DNA from: an uncultured Ruminococcus sp.
Lineage (GTDB): Bacteria > Bacillota > Clostridia > Oscillospirales > CAG-382
Assembly (NCBI GenBank): GCA_902783535.1
Contig: CACZRJ010000179.1
Span: 1-8,679 of the forward strand
Reading direction: 5' to 3'
DNA: 8,679 bases
Shown here: in pieces, positions 1 through 6,574 of the stretch
How the letters are laid out: each line of letters starts with the position of its first letter
How positions within the stretch are numbered: position 1 is the first letter of the stretch
Made by a program: the position numbers and the translations under genes
The notes under the pieces: generated by a model
What the model was told of the DNA's origin: nothing
Databases searched by the model: none
What the model saw: only the letters and a program-made list of their open reading frames with translations

Positions 1-89
1 ATGCCCGAGAACAGGATGACGAAGGCTGTGACGGCTAAGAACAGGAAGAACTGTCCCCTTGCCCAGTTACCCTTTCGCAATGCAGACAA
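1..89 (-). CDS. N-terminus of a membrane protein, cut by the window edge
   Basis: About 29 codons are visible before the window ends. The frame opens just after a TGA at 96-98. It can start at TTG 87-89 (AGGAG-type site at 101-105, 11 nt away) or at TTG 78-80; no ATG is available inside the window. The predicted N-terminus is a short basic, polar segment (RKGNWARGQ) followed by a run of about 16 hydrophobic residues (FFLFLAVTAFVILFSG), a typical signal-anchor or first membrane helix. It would overlap the 3' end of the phosphodiester glycosidase gene by about 20 bp, in keeping with the tight junctions of this operon. The family cannot be recognised from so little sequence. The hydrophobic run could be chance, so the call rests on that pattern and the operon context. 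Confidence 0.45.
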   Translation of the reverse strand, partial: MSALRKGNWARGQFFLFLAVTAFVILFSG

Positions 90-1233
90 GGTCGCTCACG
101 CTCCTTTCCCCGAAATATGTCCCGTCGACCGACGGATGATTGATCATCTTGCCCTGGAAATACATCCATGCGGTTCCGCCGCCGTCAAGGTTGTACGCCT
201 GCGTTACGCCGAACGTCTTCAGGAATTCACCGACGTCCTTCAGTTTCATTCCCTTGCTGACGTCGGTGCGTCCGTCGACGACCATAAAGATATAGTGAAG
301 CGGCTCGATCTGCGCAAGCACGCATCTCGGGTTGTTATGGGGCGAGGTCGTGTCCAGGATCTCCGTCTTGTCGTCCGCCGTCACGACGCCGTCGACGATG
401 ACGGCAGGTCCGAAGGACAGCACGTGCACAGCGTGACGGTTCAGCAGTTCCATGGCGGAGACCTTGTCTTCCGAAACGATCTCGAATCGTCCGTCGTCAT
501 AAATGGCCAGGCATTTTCTGTGCCTGTATCCGTCTTTCCTGTAAAGCACGCCGTCCCGAATGACGTATCCGGTCTGCCGGGCGCTGTAATAGTCCCCGTT
601 GACGGCGAGGATCGCGTTGATCGACTGCGCGATCGTCGACGGCTTTTCACGGATGTTTTTCCCGTAGGTGTTTTTCGCAAGCGGCGTTCTCAGGAATTCG
701 GGAGAAGACAAAGTGATATCCGCGAGATAGATGTCGGACTTGTATTCCCTGTACTGCGTGATGCGGATGGCGATATCGCTGTCTCTGTACTGGCCGATGA
801 CTTTCGACGTTCCATCGGGAAGCGACCAGTCGCTAGCGGTCGAAGTATTGTCTCCGGACTGTTTGGAAGTGTCCTTCGAAGTCTGTCCGGACGGTTTTGA
901 CGTTTCTTTCGGCGGAGCGCTGCTTTCATGAGAAGCGGAAGATTCTGCGGGAGAAGACGGTTCCCCGCTCTCATTCGGCTCGCTCTCGTCGTCCCGGCTT
1001 TCATCCGGCTCTTCGGTAACTTCTCCTGAAGAAGACTCATCGTCCCAGTCGACGCTGACAGGCGCTCTGGAAACCGCAGGGTCCCTGCTGACGGTCGGAC
1101 CGACGATCGGCTGCTCCGTGCTGGCGGACTCGAATACAAGCGCGTCAAGAACGACAAAAGCCGTCCAGCCGGCCATCAGAACCGCCAGGGCGATGCAAAT
1201 GATGATTGTCGATTTTCTCATTTTGAAATTCAT
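67..1233 (-). CDS. membrane-anchored phosphodiester glycosidase (NAGPA/DUF2233 family)
   Basis: 388 residues. Residues 8-34 form one hydrophobic helix after a basic start, so the protein is probably anchored with its bulk outside the membrane. Residues about 60-140 are a Ser/Glu/Asp/Pro/Thr-rich linker that should be disordered. The catalytic domain covers about 143-388 and shows the landmarks of the NAGPA family: NGDYY (212-216), NNPRCVLAQIE (300-310), VDGR (319-322) and NLDGGGT (348-354), then a conserved ending with ERSVSDLVCI. The eukaryotic prototype removes GlcNAc from a phosphodiester-linked GlcNAc-1-phosphate. Bacterial relatives are linked to exopolysaccharide or wall-polymer metabolism, but the substrate here is unknown. 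The ATG overlaps the TGA of the upstream glycosyltransferase (ATGA, 1230-1233), which implies translational coupling and supports this start over the ATG four codons further in. The family call is firm; the biological substrate is not. Confidence 0.9.
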   Translation of the reverse strand: MNFKMRKSTIIICIALAVLMAGWTAFVVLDALVFESASTEQPIVGPTVSRDPAVSRAPVSVDWDDESSSGEVTEEPDESRDDESEPNESGEPSSPAESSASHESSAPPKETSKPSGQTSKDTSKQSGDNTSTASDWSLPDGTSKVIGQYRDSDIAIRITQYREYKSDIYLADITLSSPEFLRTPLAKNTYGKNIREKPSTIAQSINAILAVNGDYYSARQTGYVIRDGVLYRKDGYRHRKCLAIYDDGRFEIVSEDKVSAMELLNRHAVHVLSFGPAVIVDGVVTADDKTEILDTTSPHNNPRCVLAQIEPLHYIFMVVDGRTDVSKGMKLKDVGEFLKTFGVTQAYNLDGGGTAWMYFQGKMINHPSVDGTYFGERSVSDLVCIAKG

Positions 1234-2276
1234 TCTTTTTTCTTCTTCTTGTAGTACACGAGATTCCTTTGGATCAGCCAGTTCGTAACGAACAGAACGA
1301 TCTCAACCAGGATTTTGCTGAGATACGGGTTCCAGCCGAGCACCTGCGTCAGCAGATGGATCAGACCGGAATTCGCCGCGAGGATGATCAGGGCAAGCGC
1401 GGCGTATTTCAGAATGCTCTGCAGCAGCGGTCCCTTTTCGCGTTCGTTGAACACGATCTTCCGGTTGATCGTGAAATTGACGGACGCGCTCACGACGCGC
1501 GCGATCACGGTCGCTATGACGACGTAGGGATCGACGTTGCCCCAGATCGCGACGAGCAGGCTGAAGATGGCGTAATCGATCAGGAAGCTGACAAATGAGG
1601 AAGAGCAGAATTTAAAAATTTCCTTGTAGATCCGGAAAGAATCCTTCAAAGCGTTGAAGTGCGACCCTTTGTTCCCAGCGTAATAGATGGTCTGGATCTG
1701 GATCTCTTCGACGTGAATGCCCTTTCTCGTGCATTCGATCAGCATATTCATTTCATATTCGTACCGTTCCCCCTGAACGGAAAGAAGAAACGGCAGCATG
1801 GAATACGCGAATGCGCGCAGACCGCTCTGCGTGTCATGGATATGACTTTTGGAAGCCATCGAGAACACGTGTCTGGTGATCGCATTCCCCATCCGGCTGC
1901 GAAGCGGCGCGCTCTTGTCCAGCGTGCGACTGCCGAGCGCGATCTCATCCGGATGTTCCCGGATGTATGCGCACAACTTCATCGCGTCTTCGACGGAATG
2001 CTGACCGTCGCTGTCCATCGTGACATACACGTCGTCCGGCGACCCGTTCTCGGAAAGATATTCGAACGCGTGCTTCAGCGCGTGACCTTTGCCCCCGTTT
2101 GTCTCATACTGCAAAACGGTCGCTTTATCTTTCGCGGACGAGAAAATGTCAGCGAAGGCTTCCCCGCTTCCGTCATCGACGACAAGCGCTTCCATTCCGG
2201 CAGCGCTTAAATTGTCGAGCAGCGGCAGAAGCTTCTCATCCGGCTCATATGCCGGAATGACGGCTAAAACTCTCAA
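1230..2276 (-). CDS. GT2 glycosyltransferase fused to a GtrA-like membrane domain
   Basis: 348 residues. The N-terminal domain (about 1-220) is a GT-A fold of the DPM1/GtrB type: IPAYEP near the start, VDDGSG (33-38), NGGKGHAL (60-67), the metal-binding DSD (88-90) in MDSDGQH, and DTQSGLRAF (148-156). Such enzymes move a sugar from a nucleotide donor to polyprenyl phosphate. The C-terminal domain (about 224-342) is GtrA-like, with four predicted helices (about 226-244, 252-269, 289-308, 321-337) and an NFTINRKIVF motif. GtrA proteins are thought to help flip or pass on the lipid-linked sugar. The protein ends in a Lys-rich cytoplasmic tail. The start is a TTG with GGAG 8 nt upstream (2285-2288); no in-frame ATG exists after the preceding stop. 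The gene begins 23 bp after the pseudouridine synthase gene and overlaps the next gene by 4 bp. Sugar and acceptor cannot be told from sequence. Confidence 0.9.
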   Translation of the reverse strand: MRVLAVIPAYEPDEKLLPLLDNLSAAGMEALVVDDGSGEAFADIFSSAKDKATVLQYETNGGKGHALKHAFEYLSENGSPDDVYVTMDSDGQHSVEDAMKLCAYIREHPDEIALGSRTLDKSAPLRSRMGNAITRHVFSMASKSHIHDTQSGLRAFAYSMLPFLLSVQGERYEYEMNMLIECTRKGIHVEEIQIQTIYYAGNKGSHFNALKDSFRIYKEIFKFCSSSFVSFLIDYAIFSLLVAIWGNVDPYVVIATVIARVVSASVNFTINRKIVFNEREKGPLLQSILKYAALALIILAANSGLIHLLTQVLGWNPYLSKILVEIVLFVTNWLIQRNLVYYKKKKKE

Positions 2277-2284
2277 AGTGGGTT

Positions 2285-2288
2285 CTCC
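2285..2288 (-). promoter_or_regulatory. ribosome binding site for a TTG start
   Basis: GGAG lies 8 nt upstream of the TTG at 2274-2276. It decides the start of the glycosyltransferase: from this TTG the protein begins directly with the typical GT2 first strand (MRVLAVIPAY). Confidence 0.65.
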
Positions 2289-2299
2289 AAAGTTTATCT

Positions 2300-3229
2300 T
2301 TAAAATATCTGATCAGACGCCAGACCCGGGAACCAGGTATCGCAAAGTGTTCTCATGTCTTCCGGAAGCGGATCCGTGACCGTCATCATTTTTCCCGTCA
2401 CGGGGTGAGTCCACTCCAGAACAGCTGCATGAAGCGCCTGACGCGGAATGCAGGATGAATCGGCGCCGTATAGCCCGTCTCCGGTCACCGGGCATCCGAG
2501 AGACGCCAGCTGGACGCGAAGCTGATGCGTCCTTCCGGTCTCCGGCATCAGCCTGACGAGGGCGTGGCCGCTACCGGATGCAACTGTCTCGTATGCCGTC
2601 CGGACGGATTCGGCACCGTCGTCGCTTTCCAGGCAGCACTCACGAATGACGATCCCCGGAGTTCTGCGGCGGATCCAGCCGTCCATGCGTCCTTCAGGCG
2701 GATCCGGGACTCCGTCGGTCAAAGCGTAATATGTCTTCCTTATCTCGTGATTCTTCATCATCCGGCACAGAACGGAGGCTGTCCACTGATCCTTCGCAAG
2801 CATCACGATGCCGCTTGTATTTCTGTCCAGCCGGTTGACGGGACGGAAAACGAACGGACGCCCGCTTTTGGAATAAAGAAAAGAGACGGCATTCCCCAGC
2901 GTTTCGCTGTAATGCCTGCGGGACGGATGCGTCGGCATGAACGGGGGCTTGGAAACAAGCAGCAAACAGTCGTCTTCGTAAAGGACCCGGACAGGCGTTT
3001 CCGCTTGCTCGGGCGGAAAAACATCCTGCGGGATCAAGTCCTCCGAGGAGATCTCGACGACATCGCCGGCTTTCAGAATGGTCCGGACGGTCGAATGCAG
3101 CCCGTTGACCCTGATGCCGTCCGGCATCTGCTTCAGCCGCGTCAGCATCCGGGAGGAGACGGCGCATGTCCCTTTCAGAAAAGAACGGAGAAGGACGCCG
3201 TCGTGCGCCTGATCGACAAGAAAGGTCAT
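2300..3229 (-). CDS. RluA-family RNA pseudouridine synthase
   Basis: 309 residues, a usual length for RluC/RluD-like enzymes, which turn specific uridines of 23S rRNA (or tRNA) into pseudouridine in the cytoplasm. The first 60 or so residues look like an S4 RNA-binding domain (RMLTRLKQ, GIRVNG, LKAGDVVEI). The catalytic domain follows: YEDDCLLLVSKP (84-95), the active-site motif NRLDRNTSG (132-140) with catalytic Asp135, and PETGRTHQLRVQLASLG (229-245) then GDGLYG. Asn replaces the common His of HRLD, a position that varies in this family. The ATG follows the upstream gene's stop by 6 bp and has no good ribosome site of its own, so it probably depends on coupling. The exact target uridine, and so the rluC/rluD/other label, cannot be set from sequence. 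It is the only RNA-modifying gene in an otherwise envelope-related operon. Confidence 0.9.
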   Translation of the reverse strand: MTFLVDQAHDGVLLRSFLKGTCAVSSRMLTRLKQMPDGIRVNGLHSTVRTILKAGDVVEISSEDLIPQDVFPPEQAETPVRVLYEDDCLLLVSKPPFMPTHPSRRHYSETLGNAVSFLYSKSGRPFVFRPVNRLDRNTSGIVMLAKDQWTASVLCRMMKNHEIRKTYYALTDGVPDPPEGRMDGWIRRRTPGIVIRECCLESDDGAESVRTAYETVASGSGHALVRLMPETGRTHQLRVQLASLGCPVTGDGLYGADSSCIPRQALHAAVLEWTHPVTGKMMTVTDPLPEDMRTLCDTWFPGLASDQIF

Positions 3230-3235
3230 TTTAAA

Positions 3236-4012
3236 TCAGAGAAGATACTTCCCGCTGTTCCGGTCGCAGTACATGACCGCATGCGGATGCGAGCGCATGA
3301 CGGTTGCCGGATATTTTTCACCGGCTTCCGCATAAGCGGTATTCTTCACGGCCTCCGCCTTCGTATCGCAGGGAACGGTGCAGAACAGGTGCCCCGCACG
3401 AACGAGCGCAGGAACGGTCAGCGTAAACGCATGCGTAGGAACGTCGTCCAAAGACGGGAAACATCCGTCGTGAACCTGCTGGTTTCTGCAGGTCTCGTCC
3501 AGCGGGACCAGTTTGACCAGCGCGGGATCGTTGAAATCGGCGACCCATGGATCGTTGAACGCGATGTGCGCGTTTTCCCCGATGCCGAGGAAAACGATGT
3601 CGACGGGATACTTTTCAAGCAATGCCGAATATCTTGCGCACTCGGCCTGCGGGTCTTCCGCGTCTCCTCGGATATACTGAACTTCCCCGAACGGCAGTCT
3701 GCCGAAAACATGCTCGTATAGATATGAACCGAAGCTTTCTTTCCGGTCTTTTCCGAATCCGACGTACTCGTCCATATGGAACGCGCGCACGCGCGTCCAG
3801 TCGATGTCGGACTCGTTTTCCAGAGCGGAAAGCGTGTCGTTCTGGGAAGGGGCTGCCGCAAAGATCACATTGACCATTTCTCTTCCCGGGACCGACAGCA
3901 GTTTGCGAAAAACGTCAGCGCCGTCTTTCGCGGCTGCCCTGCCGGCGTCTTCCCTGTTGTCGTAAACCCGGATATCCAGTTTTCCCGCGGATATCGATTT
4001 GATCAGCGCCAT
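3236..4012 (-). CDS. glucosamine-6-phosphate deaminase/isomerase-family protein (NagB-like, divergent)
   Basis: 258 residues with the sugar-phosphate isomerase fold of NagB and 6-phosphogluconolactonase. NagB converts glucosamine-6-phosphate to fructose-6-phosphate and ammonia in the cytoplasm. Visible landmarks are FHMDEYVGF (78-86; Asp81 matches the catalytic Asp72 of E. coli NagB) and GIGENAHIAFNDP (143-155; His149 matches His143). However, the position of NagB Asp141 is Asn147, that of Glu148 is Asp154, and the classical phosphate loop (TGGTP) is replaced by AAAPSQNDTL (52-61). This suits a NagB-like subfamily with GENxH and APSQN signatures rather than orthodox NagB, so the substrate may be another amino-sugar or sugar phosphate. 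The start has a strong GAGGAGGG ribosome site about 9 nt upstream. The gene follows the beta-lactamase-fold gene by 39 bp with no terminator between them, and precedes the pseudouridine synthase by 6 bp. Confidence 0.82.
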   Translation of the reverse strand: MALIKSISAGKLDIRVYDNREDAGRAAAKDGADVFRKLLSVPGREMVNVIFAAAPSQNDTLSALENESDIDWTRVRAFHMDEYVGFGKDRKESFGSYLYEHVFGRLPFGEVQYIRGDAEDPQAECARYSALLEKYPVDIVFLGIGENAHIAFNDPWVADFNDPALVKLVPLDETCRNQQVHDGCFPSLDDVPTHAFTLTVPALVRAGHLFCTVPCDTKAEAVKNTAYAEAGEKYPATVMRSHPHAVMYCDRNSGKYLL

Positions 4013-4051
4013 AGATGTTCCCTCCTCATGAACTGATTTTCCGCGGCCGCC

Positions 4052-5428
4052 TCAGATTTCGGGCGCGGCGTTCCTTTCGGAAACGGTCGGACCGTCGATG
4101 ATATAATCGTTGATGATGCGGACAGTCTCCGCAACGGCAACGTCGTCTTCATGCGTTCCCATGGAACTGTTCAGGATCGCGACGACGTACGGATGCTCCG
4201 CCCAGATGATCGTACCGTCGTTGATGACAGGGTTTCTCGCCTGGCTGTCGCCGGACTTGTGGTTGTAGTCGTAATCGATCCGTTTTGTCGCGTAGTTGTA
4301 TTTCGTATTCAGCGTTGCCTTCCGGTAGATGCCGGCCATATACGAATCGGTCTGGAAATAGAAGTACAGTTCACGCCAGAGGATCGCGAGATCGTGAGCG
4401 TTCATGCGGTAGCTCCAGATGGACTTGTCCAGTTTCAAACGTTCGCATCCGAAGTCTTCCATCATCTTGTTGTAGCCTTCGTGTCCGAAGAAAGCGGTCA
4501 GCATCTCATATGCGATGTTGTCGCTGACGTTCAGGGAAAGGTAGATCAGGCGCTCAATGGTGAACGAGGTTCCGTATTCGCAGTTCTTGATATATCCGGA
4601 GCCGCCGTGATAGTACTTCTGCTCATAATACATCACTGTATCCTTGTCGACCAGCCCCTGGTCGATCGCAAGGCAGCAATAAAGGATGAATCCGGTCTTC
4701 ACCGTGCATGCGGAGAAAAATTCATTTTCACAGTTCCAGGCGATCGCCCGCTTTCCATCGAGTGAATATGCGAAGAAACCGGTCGTTTTCTTGTATGACG
4801 CGTAGATCTCCTCGATCTTCGCGATCCCTTCCGCAACGCCGGGGTCTTCTGTATCTGCGCCGAGCACGACGAGTTTGTTCTTCTCGTTCGTCGTGACCGT
4901 CCGGATGTCGATGTACTCGGACGTGGGTGTGATCGGGGTGACGACATCTCCTCCCTGGAATGTCGGTTGCTGCGGCTTTCCGCCCTGACCGTTGGACGTT
5001 TCATTTTTCGGCGGGTCCGTTTTCGAAGTCTCCGCAGGAACGGAAACAGGGTCCGGTTCATCGCTTTCGTCCTTCCTGCCCTCGCTGGTTTCAGAAGGAT
5101 CATCAGAAGATTTGGATAATTCCGACGGATCGATCAGCTGAATGACGGACGGATTGGATTTTGTTTTAGACGTTTCCAAAACTTCGGAGATTTCGTCCCG
5201 GGAGGGATTCTGATCGGGCGATGATTCCCCTGGCTGGCTGCCGGATTGCGTGACGCAGGAAACGAGAAGAATGACGGCAAGCAGAAAAACAATACCGACG
5301 ACGAGATAAGCCCGTCCCGCAGGTTTCTTTCCTTTTCTTTTTCCGGAACCGCTGCGAACGGAAGCGTGCGTCTTCGTCTTCGTATTCGGTTTTGCTGTTC
5401 TTGAAATGTTTGTTTTTTGAACGCTCAT
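4052..5428 (-). CDS. membrane-anchored class A beta-lactamase/DD-peptidase-fold protein with a Cys in place of the catalytic Ser
   Basis: 458 residues, first gene of the left operon. Residues 1-40 are Lys/Arg/Thr-rich and cytoplasmic; 41-57 are a hydrophobic helix ending in LVSC (55-58). This matches a lipobox, so it may be a lipoprotein attached at Cys58, although the n-region is unusually long. Residues about 59-170 are a Ser/Glu/Asp/Pro/Thr linker. The domain at about 200-445 fits the Beta-lactamase2 (serine hydrolase) family: GFFAYSLDGK (217-226), the SxxK region as ACTVK (240-244), GGSGYI (275-280), SDN (302-304) and HKSG (390-393). The order and spacing of all three active-site motifs are right, but the nucleophile position is Cys241 (TGC). 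I see no clear omega-loop Glu, so true beta-lactamase activity is doubtful; a role in peptidoglycan processing or binding is more likely. Start: ATG with GAAGGG about 8 nt upstream. Confidence 0.87.
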   Translation of the reverse strand: MSVQKTNISRTAKPNTKTKTHASVRSGSGKRKGKKPAGRAYLVVGIVFLLAVILLVSCVTQSGSQPGESSPDQNPSRDEISEVLETSKTKSNPSVIQLIDPSELSKSSDDPSETSEGRKDESDEPDPVSVPAETSKTDPPKNETSNGQGGKPQQPTFQGGDVVTPITPTSEYIDIRTVTTNEKNKLVVLGADTEDPGVAEGIAKIEEIYASYKKTTGFFAYSLDGKRAIAWNCENEFFSACTVKTGFILYCCLAIDQGLVDKDTVMYYEQKYYHGGSGYIKNCEYGTSFTIERLIYLSLNVSDNIAYEMLTAFFGHEGYNKMMEDFGCERLKLDKSIWSYRMNAHDLAILWRELYFYFQTDSYMAGIYRKATLNTKYNYATKRIDYDYNHKSGDSQARNPVINDGTIIWAEHPYVVAILNSSMGTHEDDVAVAETVRIINDYIIDGPTVSERNAAPEI

Positions 5429-5494
5429 TTTTCTACCCTTCGTCTATGAAGAAACTCGTCTGATTGAAAGCAATATTTCGTCCTGTTGATCCAG

Positions 5495-5529
5495 GAATCG
5501 CAGGCATGACACACCATCCTGCCGGATTC
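5495..5529 (-). ncRNA. long hairpin in the 5' leader of the left operon
   Basis: The predicted leader of about 145 nt contains a 13-bp imperfect stem. GAATC 5495-5499 pairs with 5525-5529, GCAGG 5500-5504 with 5518-5522, and ATG 5506-5508 with 5515-5517. The loop is 6 nt, with one bulged base on one arm and two on the other. No T-run follows, so it is not a simple terminator. It matches no riboswitch I recognise and may control translation or mRNA stability. Confidence 0.4.
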
Positions 5530-5580
5530 ACAACCAAGCATTCAATAGATATGCCAATAGCACCCCAAAATACTCTTAGA

Positions 5581-5609
5581 ATTATAAACCCGAACAGAGA
5601 AAAATGCAA
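5581..5609 (-). promoter_or_regulatory. sigma-A-type promoter of the left operon
   Basis: On the minus strand, TTGCAT (-35, 5604-5609) and a perfect TATAAT (-10, 5581-5586) are separated by exactly 17 bp. Transcription would start near 5574, giving a leader of about 145 nt before the ATG at 5426-5428. The promoter lies downstream of the terminator at 5698-5732, so it marks the start of an independent operon. Confidence 0.8.
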
Positions 5610-5697
5610 GAGTTTTTCAAAAAAATCGGTCTTGAACGATGCTTCATCCCGGTCTGCAAAGAAATTCGAAAAGAAAAAAACGTAAGAAGCCGGCTTG

Positions 5698-5732
5698 AAA
5701 AAAAGATCTCCCCAATCTCAAAGATCAGGGAG
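5698..5732 (-). terminator. intrinsic terminator after the 253-residue secreted protein gene
   Basis: Read on the minus strand, CTCCCTGATC (5723-5732) pairs with GATTGGGGAG (5708-5717) as a 10-bp stem with two G-U pairs and a 5-nt loop. The run ATCTTTTTTT follows directly (5698-5707). It starts 21 nt after the stop codon at 5754. Confidence 0.88.
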
Positions 5733-5753
5733 AAAAAGAGTCGGAAGATTCAA

Positions 5754-6515
5754 TTATCCGCGGACGGAAAGATAGTCATAGCAGTCGAAAATGAAGCGAA
5801 GATTACCTTCAGCGATGAAGTCTCCGTTTTGAGCTGTCCGCTTTTCTTCCAGAGATTCCAAAACATCTTTCCTGGAAAACAGTTCTTTTAAACCGTTGAA
5901 ATTCTGCATCAAAAGATCGCAATAGTCTTCCGGATGATCATAGGTGAAACAAGACGCCAGGAGGGGATAATCCAATACGGACGCAAGCAGTGCATCCGTC
6001 GTCATGTTTGCCGCTTTTTCTTCCGGGATCTGACACGCCTTCATCATCTCGCTCATATTCTTCAGACGCTTCCATGCAGAAGTTCCAGGGACAACAGGAT
6101 AGGCGTATGGCTGCTCGTCACTTCCACCGGCGCTGGCCGAACAAATGGCGAGTAATTTTGAATCTTGCTTTCCGGAATTGCGGTAAAAAATGCATTGTTT
6201 CAAAAAGCCAAGAAGTGCCTGTTCAGAATAGTCTGAAGAAGCTTCGGCTTCTTTGAGCACATCCATCGCATCCGGTCTTTGCATCAGTTCGGAAAATGCC
6301 TCCGATTCTCTGCAGAATCGTTCACATGCAGTTCTGTATTCACGGTATTTCGGGTATTCAGCCATTGAACGCTCCTGAAGGACCGATTCCAAGACAGTTT
6401 TTGTCGTTTCTTCAGATGCGGTCGGTCTCTGTTCGGAAAAAACGACAAGTGAGAAGCTAAGCATGCAAACCAATGTCAGAATCAGCAGAAGCACGGACTT
6501 TAGAAGTTTTTTCAT
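5754..6515 (-). CDS. secreted protein of unknown function with two copies of an internal module
   Basis: 253 residues. The start is ATG 6513-6515, with AAGGAGG 7 nt upstream. The frame stays open 23 codons further, but that stretch includes the promoter-proximal leader and the ribosome site, so the longer start is rejected. Residues 1-27 are a signal peptide (basic start, long hydrophobic core, likely cut after VFS); Cys17 has no lipobox around it. The mature part is probably helical and has eight cysteines. Two diverged copies of one module can be aligned: residues about 41-112 and 176-248, sharing LxSVL, a Tyr, a Cys, ELxxRxD and a later F..xC..Y. Between them lies a Gly/Ser/Pro-containing stretch (about 126-145). 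I do not recognise a named family, although modules of the form TTDALLxSVLxYPLL..FNGLKELxxRxD resemble segments seen in secreted clostridial proteins. Base composition looks more AT-rich than in its neighbours. It is a one-gene unit with its own promoter and terminator. Confidence 0.82.
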   Translation of the reverse strand: MKKLLKSVLLLILTLVCMLSFSLVVFSEQRPTASEETTKTVLESVLQERSMAEYPKYREYRTACERFCRESEAFSELMQRPDAMDVLKEAEASSDYSEQALLGFLKQCIFYRNSGKQDSKLLAICSASAGGSDEQPYAYPVVPGTSAWKRLKNMSEMMKACQIPEEKAANMTTDALLASVLDYPLLASCFTYDHPEDYCDLLMQNFNGLKELFSRKDVLESLEEKRTAQNGDFIAEGNLRFIFDCYDYLSVRG

Positions 6516-6522
6516 GGGTGTA

Positions 6523-6529
6523 CCTCCTT
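6523..6529 (-). promoter_or_regulatory. ribosome binding site fixing the start at 6515
   Basis: AAGGAGG, 7 nt before the ATG at 6513-6515. It excludes the upstream in-frame ATG ending at 6584. A short imperfect stem (CTGTC 6530-6534 with 6548-6552) lies immediately upstream. Confidence 0.85.
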
Positions 6530-6574
6530 CTGTCGTAAAACGCAACTGACAGTAATTTTTCCTCTTCTGCGCTA

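Noticed and set aside
1..900. Long plus-strand open frame of 299 codons at the left edge
   Set aside because: It is antisense to the phosphodiester glycosidase, whose motifs are unmistakable. Its translation is Arg/Val/Asp-rich with no family motif.
2525..3721. Plus-strand open frame of 398 codons
   Set aside because: It lies opposite both the pseudouridine synthase and the NagB-like gene, which carry clear active-site motifs. The product looks like low-complexity shadow translation.
4013..4051. GC-rich palindromes (GCGGCCGC, CCGCGG) between the beta-lactamase-fold and NagB-like genes as a terminator
   Set aside because: No stem-loop followed by a T-run can be drawn; the arms are self-overlapping short palindromes and the next gene has its own strong ribosome site.
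4052..5428. Antibiotic-resistance beta-lactamase
   Set aside because: The catalytic Ser is replaced, no omega-loop Glu is evident, and the anchor plus long linker fit a wall-associated penicillin-binding-fold protein better.
5464..5891. Two plus-strand open frames in the gap between the secreted protein and the beta-lactamase-fold gene
   Set aside because: They are Lys/Ser-rich without domain features, and they overlap the terminator, promoter and leader hairpin of the minus-strand units.
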